Shown: positions 16,916-24,542 of the stretch, one piece after another | Numbering within the stretch: the first letter of the stretch is position 1 | Layout: each line of letters starts with the position of its first letter | Source: Pseudohaliea rubra DSM 19751 | Lineage (GTDB): Bacteria > Pseudomonadota > Gammaproteobacteria > Pseudomonadales > Halieaceae | Assembly (NCBI RefSeq): GCF_000764025.1 | Contig: NZ_KN234750.1 | Span: 1-64,000 of the forward strand | Direction of reading: 5' to 3' | Length of the DNA: 64,000 nucleotides | Notes under the pieces: model-generated | What the model was told of the DNA's origin: nothing | Database searches by the model: none | Seen by the model: only the letters and a program-made list of their open reading frames with translations | Made by a program: the position numbers and the translations under genes

Positions 16916-18637
16916 TCAGGGTTTGTCGCCACTTTGCAGCTTGGGCCGGGCGGCGGGCCGCTTCGCTGCGGCCCGGCGCACTGCCTTCAAGGCGGGTTTT
17001 TTCCCGGCCGGCGCCTTTGCCGCGGCTTTTCGTCCTGGCGCGGCTGCACCCGCGGCCTTTTTTGTCACAGCCTTTTTTCTGGTGGTTTTCTTTGCCGGCG
17101 CCTTTTTCGCTGCCGGTGGCGTTTTCCCGGCCTCGTCTGCGGCTTCGGCCCTGTCCAGGGCGGTCCTCCGCGGCGCCCGCCGCCGCCGGGGGCTGGCCGG
17201 CGCCGGCTCCTCCGGCTGGCCGAGGGTGCGCAGGAACAGGTTACGCACCTCGCGCACATGTTCGTCGATGGTCTCGGGCTCCCAGGCGCTGGTCTCCACG
17301 GGCGGCAGCACGTCCACATCGACCGTGGCCGGGCGGAAGACGAAGTCACCCTTCGGCGCGACGTCCCCGGCGTTGTGGATCACGATGGGTACGATGGGCA
17401 CGCCGGCCTGCATGGCGAGATGGAAGGCGCCCTTCTTGAAGGGCCCCAGCTTTGGCGAGATGGTCCGCGTGCCTTCGGGCGCGAGCACCACGGACTTGCC
17501 TTCCTGCCGCATGGCGTCCACCAGCGGCGCCATGGCATCGATGGCGCTGGCTGCGTTTTTACGGTCGATCATGACCACGCCGCCGAGCTCCAGTACCTTG
17601 CCGATGACCGGCATGCGCTTGATCTCCTGCTTGCCGACGCCGGCGATGTCCTGGCGCAGGAGCCGGGCGACGATCACCACGTCGGCCTTGCTTTGATGAT
17701 TGAAGACAAAGACCGCCGGCCGCCGGGCCCAGAGGTGCTCCTCGCCCTGCACGGCAAGGTCGAGGTTGATAAGAGCACTGGCCGCATCGGCAAACAGGGA
17801 CAGGGAGAAGTTCAGGGCGTCGCGCCGGGAGCCGGTGAGTGCGTAGATCGGCAGGCCCGCCGCGAAGCTCGGCACCAGGCTTACGGTGGCGGCGATGGAG
17901 CGCAGGAACTGGGCCATGGTCGGCCGCCCGCGGCTGCCGAAATTGGCGCTCGGCCAGTCCCGGTCGTGGGCGACCGCGCGAAGCTTTGCGCTGGGGTTCA
18001 GCGCCACCGGGTTACCGACGCGCTCGAGAAGCTGGATGTCGTCAGTGCTGTCGGAATAAAAGAAACTGTGGTCGAGATCAGCCCCCACCCGCGCCGCGAG
18101 ACCTTCGGCGGCGTCTACCTTGCCCTGGCCAAAACAGGTCGGTCGCTCTACGGCACCGGTGAAGTATCCGTCTTCCACCGCAAGGCGGGTGCACATGACC
18201 TCCTCGATGTCGAGATCTGCCGCCGCCGGTTCGACCTGGTAGGGCGTGGCCGAGGAAACGATGGCCACGGTATGGCCCCGAGCCCGGTGCGCGGCGATAA
18301 GGCGCCGCGCCTCCGGGTAGACCAGGCGGGCGATCTGCTTGCGGTAGAGGTCCTCGCCCACGGCCCGGTAGGAGGCCTCGTCGATGCCGCGCAGGAGCTG
18401 CCCGGTGGCGGCCATGAGGGCCGAGAAGCCGAGGTTGCCGAGGCCAAACTGAGCCATGGCGGTGAACACCTCCAGCACCTCCCGCCCGCTCAGCTGGCCG
18501 CTGCGGATCTGTTCGCGCAGGAAGACGGTGGCCGAGTAGCCCGAAATGATGGTGCCGTCGAAATCGAAGAGGGCGCAGACACCGGGGCCGCGCGGCGCCG
18601 CCTCGATGGCTGCGAGCAGTTCGTCGATCGTCGCCAT
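16916..18637 (-). CDS. HAD-IB phosphatase fused to 1-acylglycerol-3-phosphate acyltransferase (PlsC), with Lys/Ala-rich tail
   Basis: A 573-residue two-domain protein. Residues 1-230 form a HAD-IB phosphatase: DFDGT near residue 24, AIVSSATPYQVEP as motif II, and FYSDSTDDIQLL as motif IV. Residues 280-475 form a PlsC-type acyltransferase with NHQSKADVVI (the HX4D site) and APEGTRT. The last 100 or so residues are Lys/Ala/Pro/Arg-rich with repeated KKA and AAK units, like histone H1 or AlgP tails. The same HAD-PlsC arrangement is known in mycobacteria (Rv2483c). The likely reaction is acylation of lysophosphatidate; the role of the HAD half is unclear. It is first gene of the operon with gpsA. 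Confidence 0.87.
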   Translation of the reverse strand: MATIDELLAAIEAAPRGPGVCALFDFDGTIISGYSATVFLREQIRSGQLSGREVLEVFTAMAQFGLGNLGFSALMAATGQLLRGIDEASYRAVGEDLYRKQIARLVYPEARRLIAAHRARGHTVAIVSSATPYQVEPAAADLDIEEVMCTRLAVEDGYFTGAVERPTCFGQGKVDAAEGLAARVGADLDHSFFYSDSTDDIQLLERVGNPVALNPSAKLRAVAHDRDWPSANFGSRGRPTMAQFLRSIAATVSLVPSFAAGLPIYALTGSRRDALNFSLSLFADAASALINLDLAVQGEEHLWARRPAVFVFNHQSKADVVIVARLLRQDIAGVGKQEIKRMPVIGKVLELGGVVMIDRKNAASAIDAMAPLVDAMRQEGKSVVLAPEGTRTISPKLGPFKKGAFHLAMQAGVPIVPIVIHNAGDVAPKGDFVFRPATVDVDVLPPVETSAWEPETIDEHVREVRNLFLRTLGQPEEPAPASPRRRRAPRRTALDRAEAADEAGKTPPAAKKAPAKKTTRKKAVTKKAAGAAAPGRKAAAKAPAGKKPALKAVRRAAAKRPAARPKLQSGDKP

Positions 18638-18775
18638 GACCCCTCTCCTTTACCTGGCGTATGCCGCGCCGCGCCCTGGCTGGCGCCGGCCGGGAAAGCA
18701 GTCTAGCACGCGTCCGGGCCCGGCGAGGTGCCCTCTGCTAGACTGGCGGGGTCGCTATCGACGCAGCGCCTGCCC

Positions 18776-20488
18776 ATGTCCGATGTCGCTCCGCGCTATC
18801 GCCTGCTTCTTCTGCTCGTCTTCCTGCTGGCGCTGCTGCCGCGGCTCCATGGTGCCTTCACCGTGGGCTGGGGCTGGGACGGCCCCGGCACCTTCAACCT
18901 GGTGAATTTCGACGAGGGCGGCGCCTGCCGGGCCGCCCTGGGCGGCTTCGATTACCCGGCCTTCGTGGGCCGCCAGACGCTTGCCCTTGCGGCCCTGGCC
19001 GGTGTGGTGCCCGCGGCGGGCACTGCGGGAGATCCCGCCCGGGCGAAGGCCTTCTGCCACAGCCCCCCGCACCTGCTTGTGGCGCGGGGCTGGTCCGCCC
19101 TCCTCGGTGCGCTCACGGCCCCCGTGCTGGTGCTCATCGGCTGGCAGCTGCGACCGGACGCCCCCCCGGTCGGACTGGTCGCGGGGGCGCTGCTTGCCGT
19201 GTCCGGCTTCCATACGGCCGAGTCCTTCTCCGGGACCGTCGACGCTGCCTCCGTGTTCTTCATTTATCTGTTCCTTGCCCTCCTCGTGGCCGCTGCCCGG
19301 GGAGGGCGCCTGGCCCTGCTGGCGAGCCCGCTCTTCCTCGCCGCCGCGGTGGCGACCAAGTACTGGCTGTTCGCGGCGCTGGGCTATGCCGGCCTGGTCG
19401 GCGGGCGGGCCCTGGCCGCGGTCACCTGCGGCTTCAGCCCGCGGCGCCTGGTGGTTACGGTGCTTGGCGCTGGCCTTGTCTTCGCGCTCGCGACTAACAG
19501 CGAGCTGCCAAGACCCGCCGGTTTTCTCTGGCTGCTGCCCTGGTACCTGCTGCCGCCCTGGCGCCGTATGCACCCCCGGCTGCGCGTCTTCTGGGCGCTC
19601 GTGCCCCCGCTGGCGGCCGGTCTCGCACACTGGCCGCTGTTCGCGGCCTGGACGACCGGGGCCCTTGAGGGGCGCTTCGGCACCGGTTACGGCGCCATCG
19701 GCTGGCACAAGCTGTTGCGCAACCCGCTGGATGGTCTTCTCGTGCTTCTGTTGGGCCTCGGCCTGCCGGCCTGCCTGTGCCTGCCTGCGGGGCTTGCCAG
19801 CCTGCGCGGGGCGACAGCGCAGGCGCGGGCCTGGCGGGTGTTCCTCGTTCCGATCGTCGCCTTCGCCCTGTACCTGGCGTTCCTGGCCCCGGTCACCTAT
19901 TACCGGCACTTCCTGCCCCTGCTGCCAGTCGCTGCGCTCCTCGCCGCCTGTGGCCTCTGGCGCGCCGGGCGGCGCTGGCGTCCCTGGCTTCTGGGTGGTT
20001 GCCTGGGCTGGAGCGCGCTTCTAGGCCTCGATATCGTGGCCGACTACCATCGGGATCCGCGCATCGCCCTGCGCAGCTGGTATGCCGAGGCGCGGCCGGA
20101 GCGGGTTTTTATCTCGTTCTATGTCAATCCGCCGCCGGGGGCCGCCCGTCATGCGCTGTTCCGCCCGGCCCTGGCCGCCGGCGCACAGCCAGGGCTGGCC
20201 ACGGCAGAGTACCTGGTGCTGTCGGAGAACTGGTACGACACGGCCTTCGCCAACGAGCTGAACGGTCCGCTTGCGGGGCGTCCTGAGCGGTTGGTCAAGA
20301 CCACCCCGGAACGGGCGCGCTTCTACCGTCGCGCCCTGGCCGGGGAGGACCCACGCCTTGAGCGCCTGCGGGTCTTCCCGGTACATAACATCATGCCCGA
20401 ACTGGTGCTGCACAAGGCTTTTTACGGAACCTTCCAGCTCTTTGTCGGCGACCTGGTCGTGTTCCGCATCCGGGGGCCTGAGGGGTGA
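18776..20488 (+). CDS. Multi-pass membrane glycosyltransferase-like protein (GT39/ArnT type)
   Basis: A 570-residue integral membrane protein with about ten hydrophobic segments. After the first segment it has VNFDEGGACRAALGGFDYPAF, an acidic loop in the place where GT39-type transferases (mannosyltransferases, ArnT) keep their catalytic Asp/Glu. The extended periplasmic C-terminal part is soluble. Such enzymes transfer a sugar from a polyprenyl-phosphate carrier to an acceptor outside the inner membrane. ATG 18776 was chosen at MSDVAPRY; an upstream TTG at 18728 is less likely. It heads three genes on the same strand that together suggest assembly of a surface glycan or a lipid modification. 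Confidence 0.7.
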   Translation: MSDVAPRYRLLLLLVFLLALLPRLHGAFTVGWGWDGPGTFNLVNFDEGGACRAALGGFDYPAFVGRQTLALAALAGVVPAAGTAGDPARAKAFCHSPPHLLVARGWSALLGALTAPVLVLIGWQLRPDAPPVGLVAGALLAVSGFHTAESFSGTVDAASVFFIYLFLALLVAAARGGRLALLASPLFLAAAVATKYWLFAALGYAGLVGGRALAAVTCGFSPRRLVVTVLGAGLVFALATNSELPRPAGFLWLLPWYLLPPWRRMHPRLRVFWALVPPLAAGLAHWPLFAAWTTGALEGRFGTGYGAIGWHKLLRNPLDGLLVLLLGLGLPACLCLPAGLASLRGATAQARAWRVFLVPIVAFALYLAFLAPVTYYRHFLPLLPVAALLAACGLWRAGRRWRPWLLGGCLGWSALLGLDIVADYHRDPRIALRSWYAEARPERVFISFYVNPPPGAARHALFRPALAAGAQPGLATAEYLVLSENWYDTAFANELNGPLAGRPERLVKTTPERARFYRRALAGEDPRLERLRVFPVHNIMPELVLHKAFYGTFQLFVGDLVVFRIRGPEG

Positions 20489-20570
20489 GCGCGCCGCACC
20501 GTGCCTTCGTTGGACAGCCGCGGCCGGCGCGCTCCATACTCGGCGTTTCCGGAGGGGTCGGCAGGGCCGC

Positions 20571-21509
20571 ATGACTGCGCTGGTCACGATCGTCATTCCC
20601 GTATTCAACGAACGCGCCGTGCTGCCGGCGCTGCACCGGCGCCTCGCGGAGGTGTTGGCGGCGGCCGGGGAGCGCAGTGAACTCCTGTTCGTGGACGACG
20701 GCAGCGACGACGGCAGCGGCCCCTGGCTGGAGGCCCTGGCGGCGGAAGATTCGCGCGTATCATTGCTCTCTCTATCGCGCAATTTCGGTAAGGAGGCCGC
20801 CGTCTCCGCCGGCCTCGATCATGCCCGCGGCGAGGCGGTGATCGTCATCGACGCGGACCTGCAGGACCCGCCGGAGCTCATCCCGGAGTTGCTCCGGCGC
20901 TGGCGCGAGGGCTTCGATATCGTCTACACGGTGCGTGCCTCGCGGCGCGGCGAGTCCTGGCTGAAGGTCGGCAGCGCGCGCTGGTTCTACCGGGTCATGG
21001 GGCGCCTGAGCGCCGTCCCGGTGCCGGCCGATGCGGGCGACTACCGGCTCCTCTCCCGCCGTGCTGTGGATGCGGTGCGGGCGCTGCCCGAGTCGCACCG
21101 CTACCTTAAGGGGCTCTACGCCTGGGTGGGTTTCCCGCAGGCCTGCGTCACCTACCATCGCGAGGCCCGGGCGGCGGGCAAGAGCAAGTGGAGCTACTGG
21201 CGCCTCTGGAATCACGCGCTCGACGGCATTACCTCGTTCTCCGCGGCGCCGCTGAAGCTCGCAACCTGGCTGGGGCTTGCCACCTCGACGCTCGCCTTCC
21301 TCTACGGCCTGTATCTGCTCCTGCGTACGCTGCTCTACGGCAACCCGGTGCCCGGCTATCCGTCGCTGCTTATCGTCGTGCTGTTTCTCGGGGGTGTGCA
21401 GCTCATCTGTCTCGGCATTATCGGCGAGTACCTCGGCCGTACCTACGACGAGAGCAAGCGTCGGCCGCTGTACCTGGTCAAGGGCTATCGGCCCGGCGCG
21501 GATGACTGA
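20571..21509 (+). CDS. Family 2 glycosyltransferase, GtrB / dolichyl-phosphate mannose synthase type
   Basis: A 312-residue protein. The GT-A domain reads VTIVIPVFNERAVLPAL, LLFVDDGSDDGS, SRNFGKEAAVSAGLDHARG and IDADLQDPPELI, with the DXD-like metal site. The C-terminal 80 residues hold two transmembrane helices and LICLGIIGEYLGRTYDE, the mark of GtrB/PglS-like polyprenyl-phosphate sugar synthases. It probably charges undecaprenyl phosphate with a hexose on the cytoplasmic face. The product could be used by the flanking membrane transferases. Its end overlaps the next gene by 8 bp. Confidence 0.88.
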   Translation: MTALVTIVIPVFNERAVLPALHRRLAEVLAAAGERSELLFVDDGSDDGSGPWLEALAAEDSRVSLLSLSRNFGKEAAVSAGLDHARGEAVIVIDADLQDPPELIPELLRRWREGFDIVYTVRASRRGESWLKVGSARWFYRVMGRLSAVPVPADAGDYRLLSRRAVDAVRALPESHRYLKGLYAWVGFPQACVTYHREARAAGKSKWSYWRLWNHALDGITSFSAAPLKLATWLGLATSTLAFLYGLYLLLRTLLYGNPVPGYPSLLIVVLFLGGVQLICLGIIGEYLGRTYDESKRRPLYLVKGYRPGADD

Positions 21510-23199
21510 GCCGCGGTCGTCCCCGGCCGTGGTCACCCGGGCGCTGTGGCTGGTCGCCGGGGTGCTGCTCTATCTCTCCTTCGGTTATACGGAGATGATG
21601 GGGTCTGATCTCTGGTGGCATCTGGCCGCCGGCCGGGAGATGCTGGCGCAGGGCACCGTGTGGCTTGACGACCCATTCTCCTACAGTGCTGCCGGGGAGC
21701 CCTGGCGCAACCACGAGTGGCTTGCGGACCTGATTTTTTACGGCTGGGCGAATGTTTTTGGCGTCCCTGCGCTGGTGTACTGGAAGTGGCTGGTCGTGGT
21801 CGCTACCTACCTGGGGCTGGCGCTTGTGCTCGAACGCATGGGCGGCGACCGCGGCGCTGCGGTCCTCGCCGCCGCCGTTGCGCTCGCCCTTGCGGCTCCC
21901 TTCATCGACGTGCGCCCCCATCTGTATACCCTTGCCGGCGTGGTGCTGCTCCTTCACCTGGCGCTGGAGCGGCCCCCCCGGCGTCTGCCGTTGTGCCTGC
22001 TGTTCCTGCTCTGGGCCAACCTCCACGGCGGCTTCGTGTTCGGGCTCATGGCGCTGGCGCTCCTCGTCTTTCCCTGGCGCTCGCCGTCCCCGGGTGCCCT
22101 GCGGGCCCGGGGCGTAACGATACTCGCCTGTGCCCTTACCAGCCTGCTCAACCCCGACGGCATCGTAGTCTTCGTGCAGCCCATCGAGTACGCCTTTACC
22201 GATTCCCCCTACCGTTCCCTTGGCGAGTGGCTGTCGCCTTTCCTGCCCGGAGGGATCCGCGCGCCACTGTTTGTGCCGGCCCTTGGGGTCGCCGCGGCGG
22301 CTATCGTGGCTCATGGGGTGGTCGCCTGCCTTGGCCGGGGGCGCCTGCCCTGGTCCGCCCTCGCGCTCTGTGCACTCACGGTTGCCATGGCCGTAACCAG
22401 CCGGCGTTTCATCCCCCTCTTCGGTCTTTCCCTGGCGCTGCTCCTGGCACCGCTGCTGGCTGCCCTGTTCAGGGTGGCACCGCTGCGCCGGCTCTCGCCG
22501 TTCCTCGCCGGCGCGACGCTGGTGCTGGCGCTGCTACGCCTCGCTCCGCTGCCGCTTGCGGCGGGTCCCGCCTACCATTACCTCACCGCCGAATACGCCT
22601 ACCCGGAACATCTTGTCGATGTGATCACCGGTAATCACCTGGCCGGTGACACCTTCGCCTACTACAACTGGGGCGGCTACCTGCACTGGCGCACGGGCGG
22701 GGCACTGCGTGTCTTCATCGACGGGCGAGCCAATACGGTCTACGACGACGACACCTACCTCGCCTACCTGCGCGTGGCGCGCGCGCGGCCGGGCTGGATT
22801 TCGGTGGTCGAGGATTCCGGCGCCGATTTCTTTCTCTGGCCGCTGGAAAGCGCCGGCGGCCCCCGGCTATTGGCCGAACTCGCCGCCACCGGGCGCTGGC
22901 AGCTGGTTTATGCGGGCTTCCGTGGCGCCCTGATGGCGCGCCGGGGGGCCGCGCTGCCGGAAGCCATAACCCTCACACAGGGCTATCCGCTGGAGCTGTC
23001 CCGGGCCCGGGAAGCGCTCCGCCGGGGCGCCTGGGACACGGCCGAGGGCGCTGCGCGGCGTGCCCTGGATGCGGTACCGTGGCACCAGGGGGCCTGTTCC
23101 ACGCTTGCCAGCGCGCTGCGGGGCCAGGATCGAGCTGCCGATGCTGCGCTGGTGATCGCCGGCTGCCGCCGCTATTTTCCCACCCGCTACCTGCGCTGA
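21502..23199 (+). CDS. Multi-pass membrane protein, putative glycosyltransferase-like
   Basis: A 565-residue protein with about ten hydrophobic segments and a soluble C-terminal third. The N-terminal loop SDLWWHLAAGREMLAQG and the later WRNHEWLADLIFYGW match a class of uncharacterised bacterial membrane proteins that I associate with GT39/GT83-like folds. The C-terminal part holds GDTFAYYNWGGYLHWR and VFIDGRANTVYDDD, then a region that may contain one or two TPR-like helices. ATG 21502 overlaps the GT2 stop, suggesting translational coupling. Its role in the trio cannot be fixed from sequence. Confidence 0.65.
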   Translation: MTEPRSSPAVVTRALWLVAGVLLYLSFGYTEMMGSDLWWHLAAGREMLAQGTVWLDDPFSYSAAGEPWRNHEWLADLIFYGWANVFGVPALVYWKWLVVVATYLGLALVLERMGGDRGAAVLAAAVALALAAPFIDVRPHLYTLAGVVLLLHLALERPPRRLPLCLLFLLWANLHGGFVFGLMALALLVFPWRSPSPGALRARGVTILACALTSLLNPDGIVVFVQPIEYAFTDSPYRSLGEWLSPFLPGGIRAPLFVPALGVAAAAIVAHGVVACLGRGRLPWSALALCALTVAMAVTSRRFIPLFGLSLALLLAPLLAALFRVAPLRRLSPFLAGATLVLALLRLAPLPLAAGPAYHYLTAEYAYPEHLVDVITGNHLAGDTFAYYNWGGYLHWRTGGALRVFIDGRANTVYDDDTYLAYLRVARARPGWISVVEDSGADFFLWPLESAGGPRLLAELAATGRWQLVYAGFRGALMARRGAALPEAITLTQGYPLELSRAREALRRGAWDTAEGAARRALDAVPWHQGACSTLASALRGQDRAADAALVIAGCRRYFPTRYLR

Positions 23200-23303
23200 G
23201 TTTTCAAACTACGGAGCTTTTTATGGGTGCTGCCTGCCTGTCCTGTTCATTAATGCACTACTTTCGCCCCTCCCTGGGGCGGCGGCTGCCGAGTTACCGT
23301 CTA

Positions 23304-23332
23304 TTGAGCCGCAGGACGGTTACTACTATAAT
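23304..23332 (+). promoter_or_regulatory. Sigma-70 promoter of tRNA-Val
   Basis: TTGAGC at 23304-23309 and a consensus TATAAT at 23327-23332 are separated by exactly 17 bp. Transcription would begin near 23339, about ten bases before the tRNA. This is the best match to the sigma-70 consensus that I found in the window. Confidence 0.75.
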
Positions 23333-23348
23333 CGCGCGCTTGACATAT

Positions 23349-23425
<77 letters not shown>

Positions 23426-23467
23426 CCTACAAAAAAGCCCCGCATCCGCGGGGCTTTTTTGTAGGTG
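23426..23467. terminator. Rho-independent terminator after tRNA-Val
   Basis: AAAAAAGCCCCGC and GCGGGGCTTTTTT form a GC-rich stem around the loop ATCC, continued outward by CCTAC-type pairs (CTACA against TGTAG). The T-run follows the stem on the plus strand, and an equivalent A/T-run makes it usable from the other side, where the minus-strand desaturase run ends. Confidence 0.92.
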
Positions 23468-23612
23468 GTAGTTTGTAGGTCGTTGCACTTCGGGCAGCTG
23501 CAGTGCCGCTCTATAAAGCGCGACCAAAGAGGCGTTTCAGGCGCCGCCACATGGCGACGTCACCCCCGGCGCAAGTCAGCTTATTTCTTCTTTTGACCGT
23601 TTCTGACCGCTG

Positions 23613-24470
23613 TCACGTTCTCTGCGCAGGTGCGTCTGCCATCGTTTCGGCTTCGCGCGCCGCGGCTGGCACCTCCAGCGGCGTCATCAGCAGCCGGTCC
23701 AGGCGGGAATCGGTCGGTTCGCGCAGATACTCGAGGCCCAGGGGCATGGTCGCCTGCTCCCCGTGGGGCCGGTGCCGCGCGGTGCCGAAGAGATAGTCGA
23801 ACCACGGCACGAGGGACCCGTAGTTGCTGTTGGTGTAGCGCTGCTCCGCCGAGTGGTGGGTGCGATGGAAATCGGGTGTGAGCAGAAAGCGGCGCAGTAT
23901 CCGCTCGATAGGCTCCGGCAGGCCCACATTGCTGTGGCTGAAGACGCTTGCTGCGACGGCGAACACCCGGTAGGCCGCCGCCGCCTCCAGCGAGGGGCCC
24001 AGGAGCAGCACGATGGGCAGGCTGATGGGCAGTGTAAGCAGCGGTTCCAGCGGATGGTGGCGGTAGCTGGTGGAGACGTCTACTTCGGTGTCTGAGTGGT
24101 GCACGGCGTGGATGGGCCAGAGCCAGGGCACCTGGTGGAACGCGCGGTGCAACCAATAGGAGAGAAGTTGGGTGCTCGCGAGTAGAAGCAGGAAGCCTGC
24201 CCAGTGCGGCATGGCCAGGTGCGCCAGTAAACCGATGCCCTCGACATCGGTCCAGCGCGCCAGCCAGAGTATGAGCGCGGTATTGGCCGTGGCGATCAGG
24301 TACCAGTTGAGAAGCCCCAGAGAAAAATTGTTGCCCCAGCGCCAGACGAGACCACTGCCATTCCGGCGACGCGGTGCCGCAGCCTCCCAGGCCATGAACA
24401 GGGCGAAGGTCACAAAGGTAACCGTGTAGATGGCGGTGGCCGGCGAAGAAGCGATGATCTCGGTTTCCAT
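23613..24470 (-). CDS. Sterol desaturase / fatty acid hydroxylase family protein
   Basis: A 285-residue membrane protein with about four hydrophobic segments and the histidine clusters of the fatty acid hydroxylase superfamily: HRAFH, HAVHHS, SYRHHP and HRTHHS. These bind a di-iron centre that hydroxylates or desaturates lipid substrates. The C-terminal MPLGLEYLREP is common in bacterial members. The substrate could be a sterol-like, hopanoid or carotenoid lipid; sequence does not tell. It is the last gene of a minus-strand run that begins with selO. Confidence 0.85.
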   Translation of the reverse strand: METEIIASSPATAIYTVTFVTFALFMAWEAAAPRRRNGSGLVWRWGNNFSLGLLNWYLIATANTALILWLARWTDVEGIGLLAHLAMPHWAGFLLLLASTQLLSYWLHRAFHQVPWLWPIHAVHHSDTEVDVSTSYRHHPLEPLLTLPISLPIVLLLGPSLEAAAAYRVFAVAASVFSHSNVGLPEPIERILRRFLLTPDFHRTHHSAEQRYTNSNYGSLVPWFDYLFGTARHRPHGEQATMPLGLEYLREPTDSRLDRLLMTPLEVPAAAREAETMADAPAQRT

Positions 24471-24542
24471 GGCCTGTGGTACGGGTGGCTATCCCCTAGA
24501 GGGTAACCGAAGGACGTTGGGAACGCATGTGGACTACCGGCG

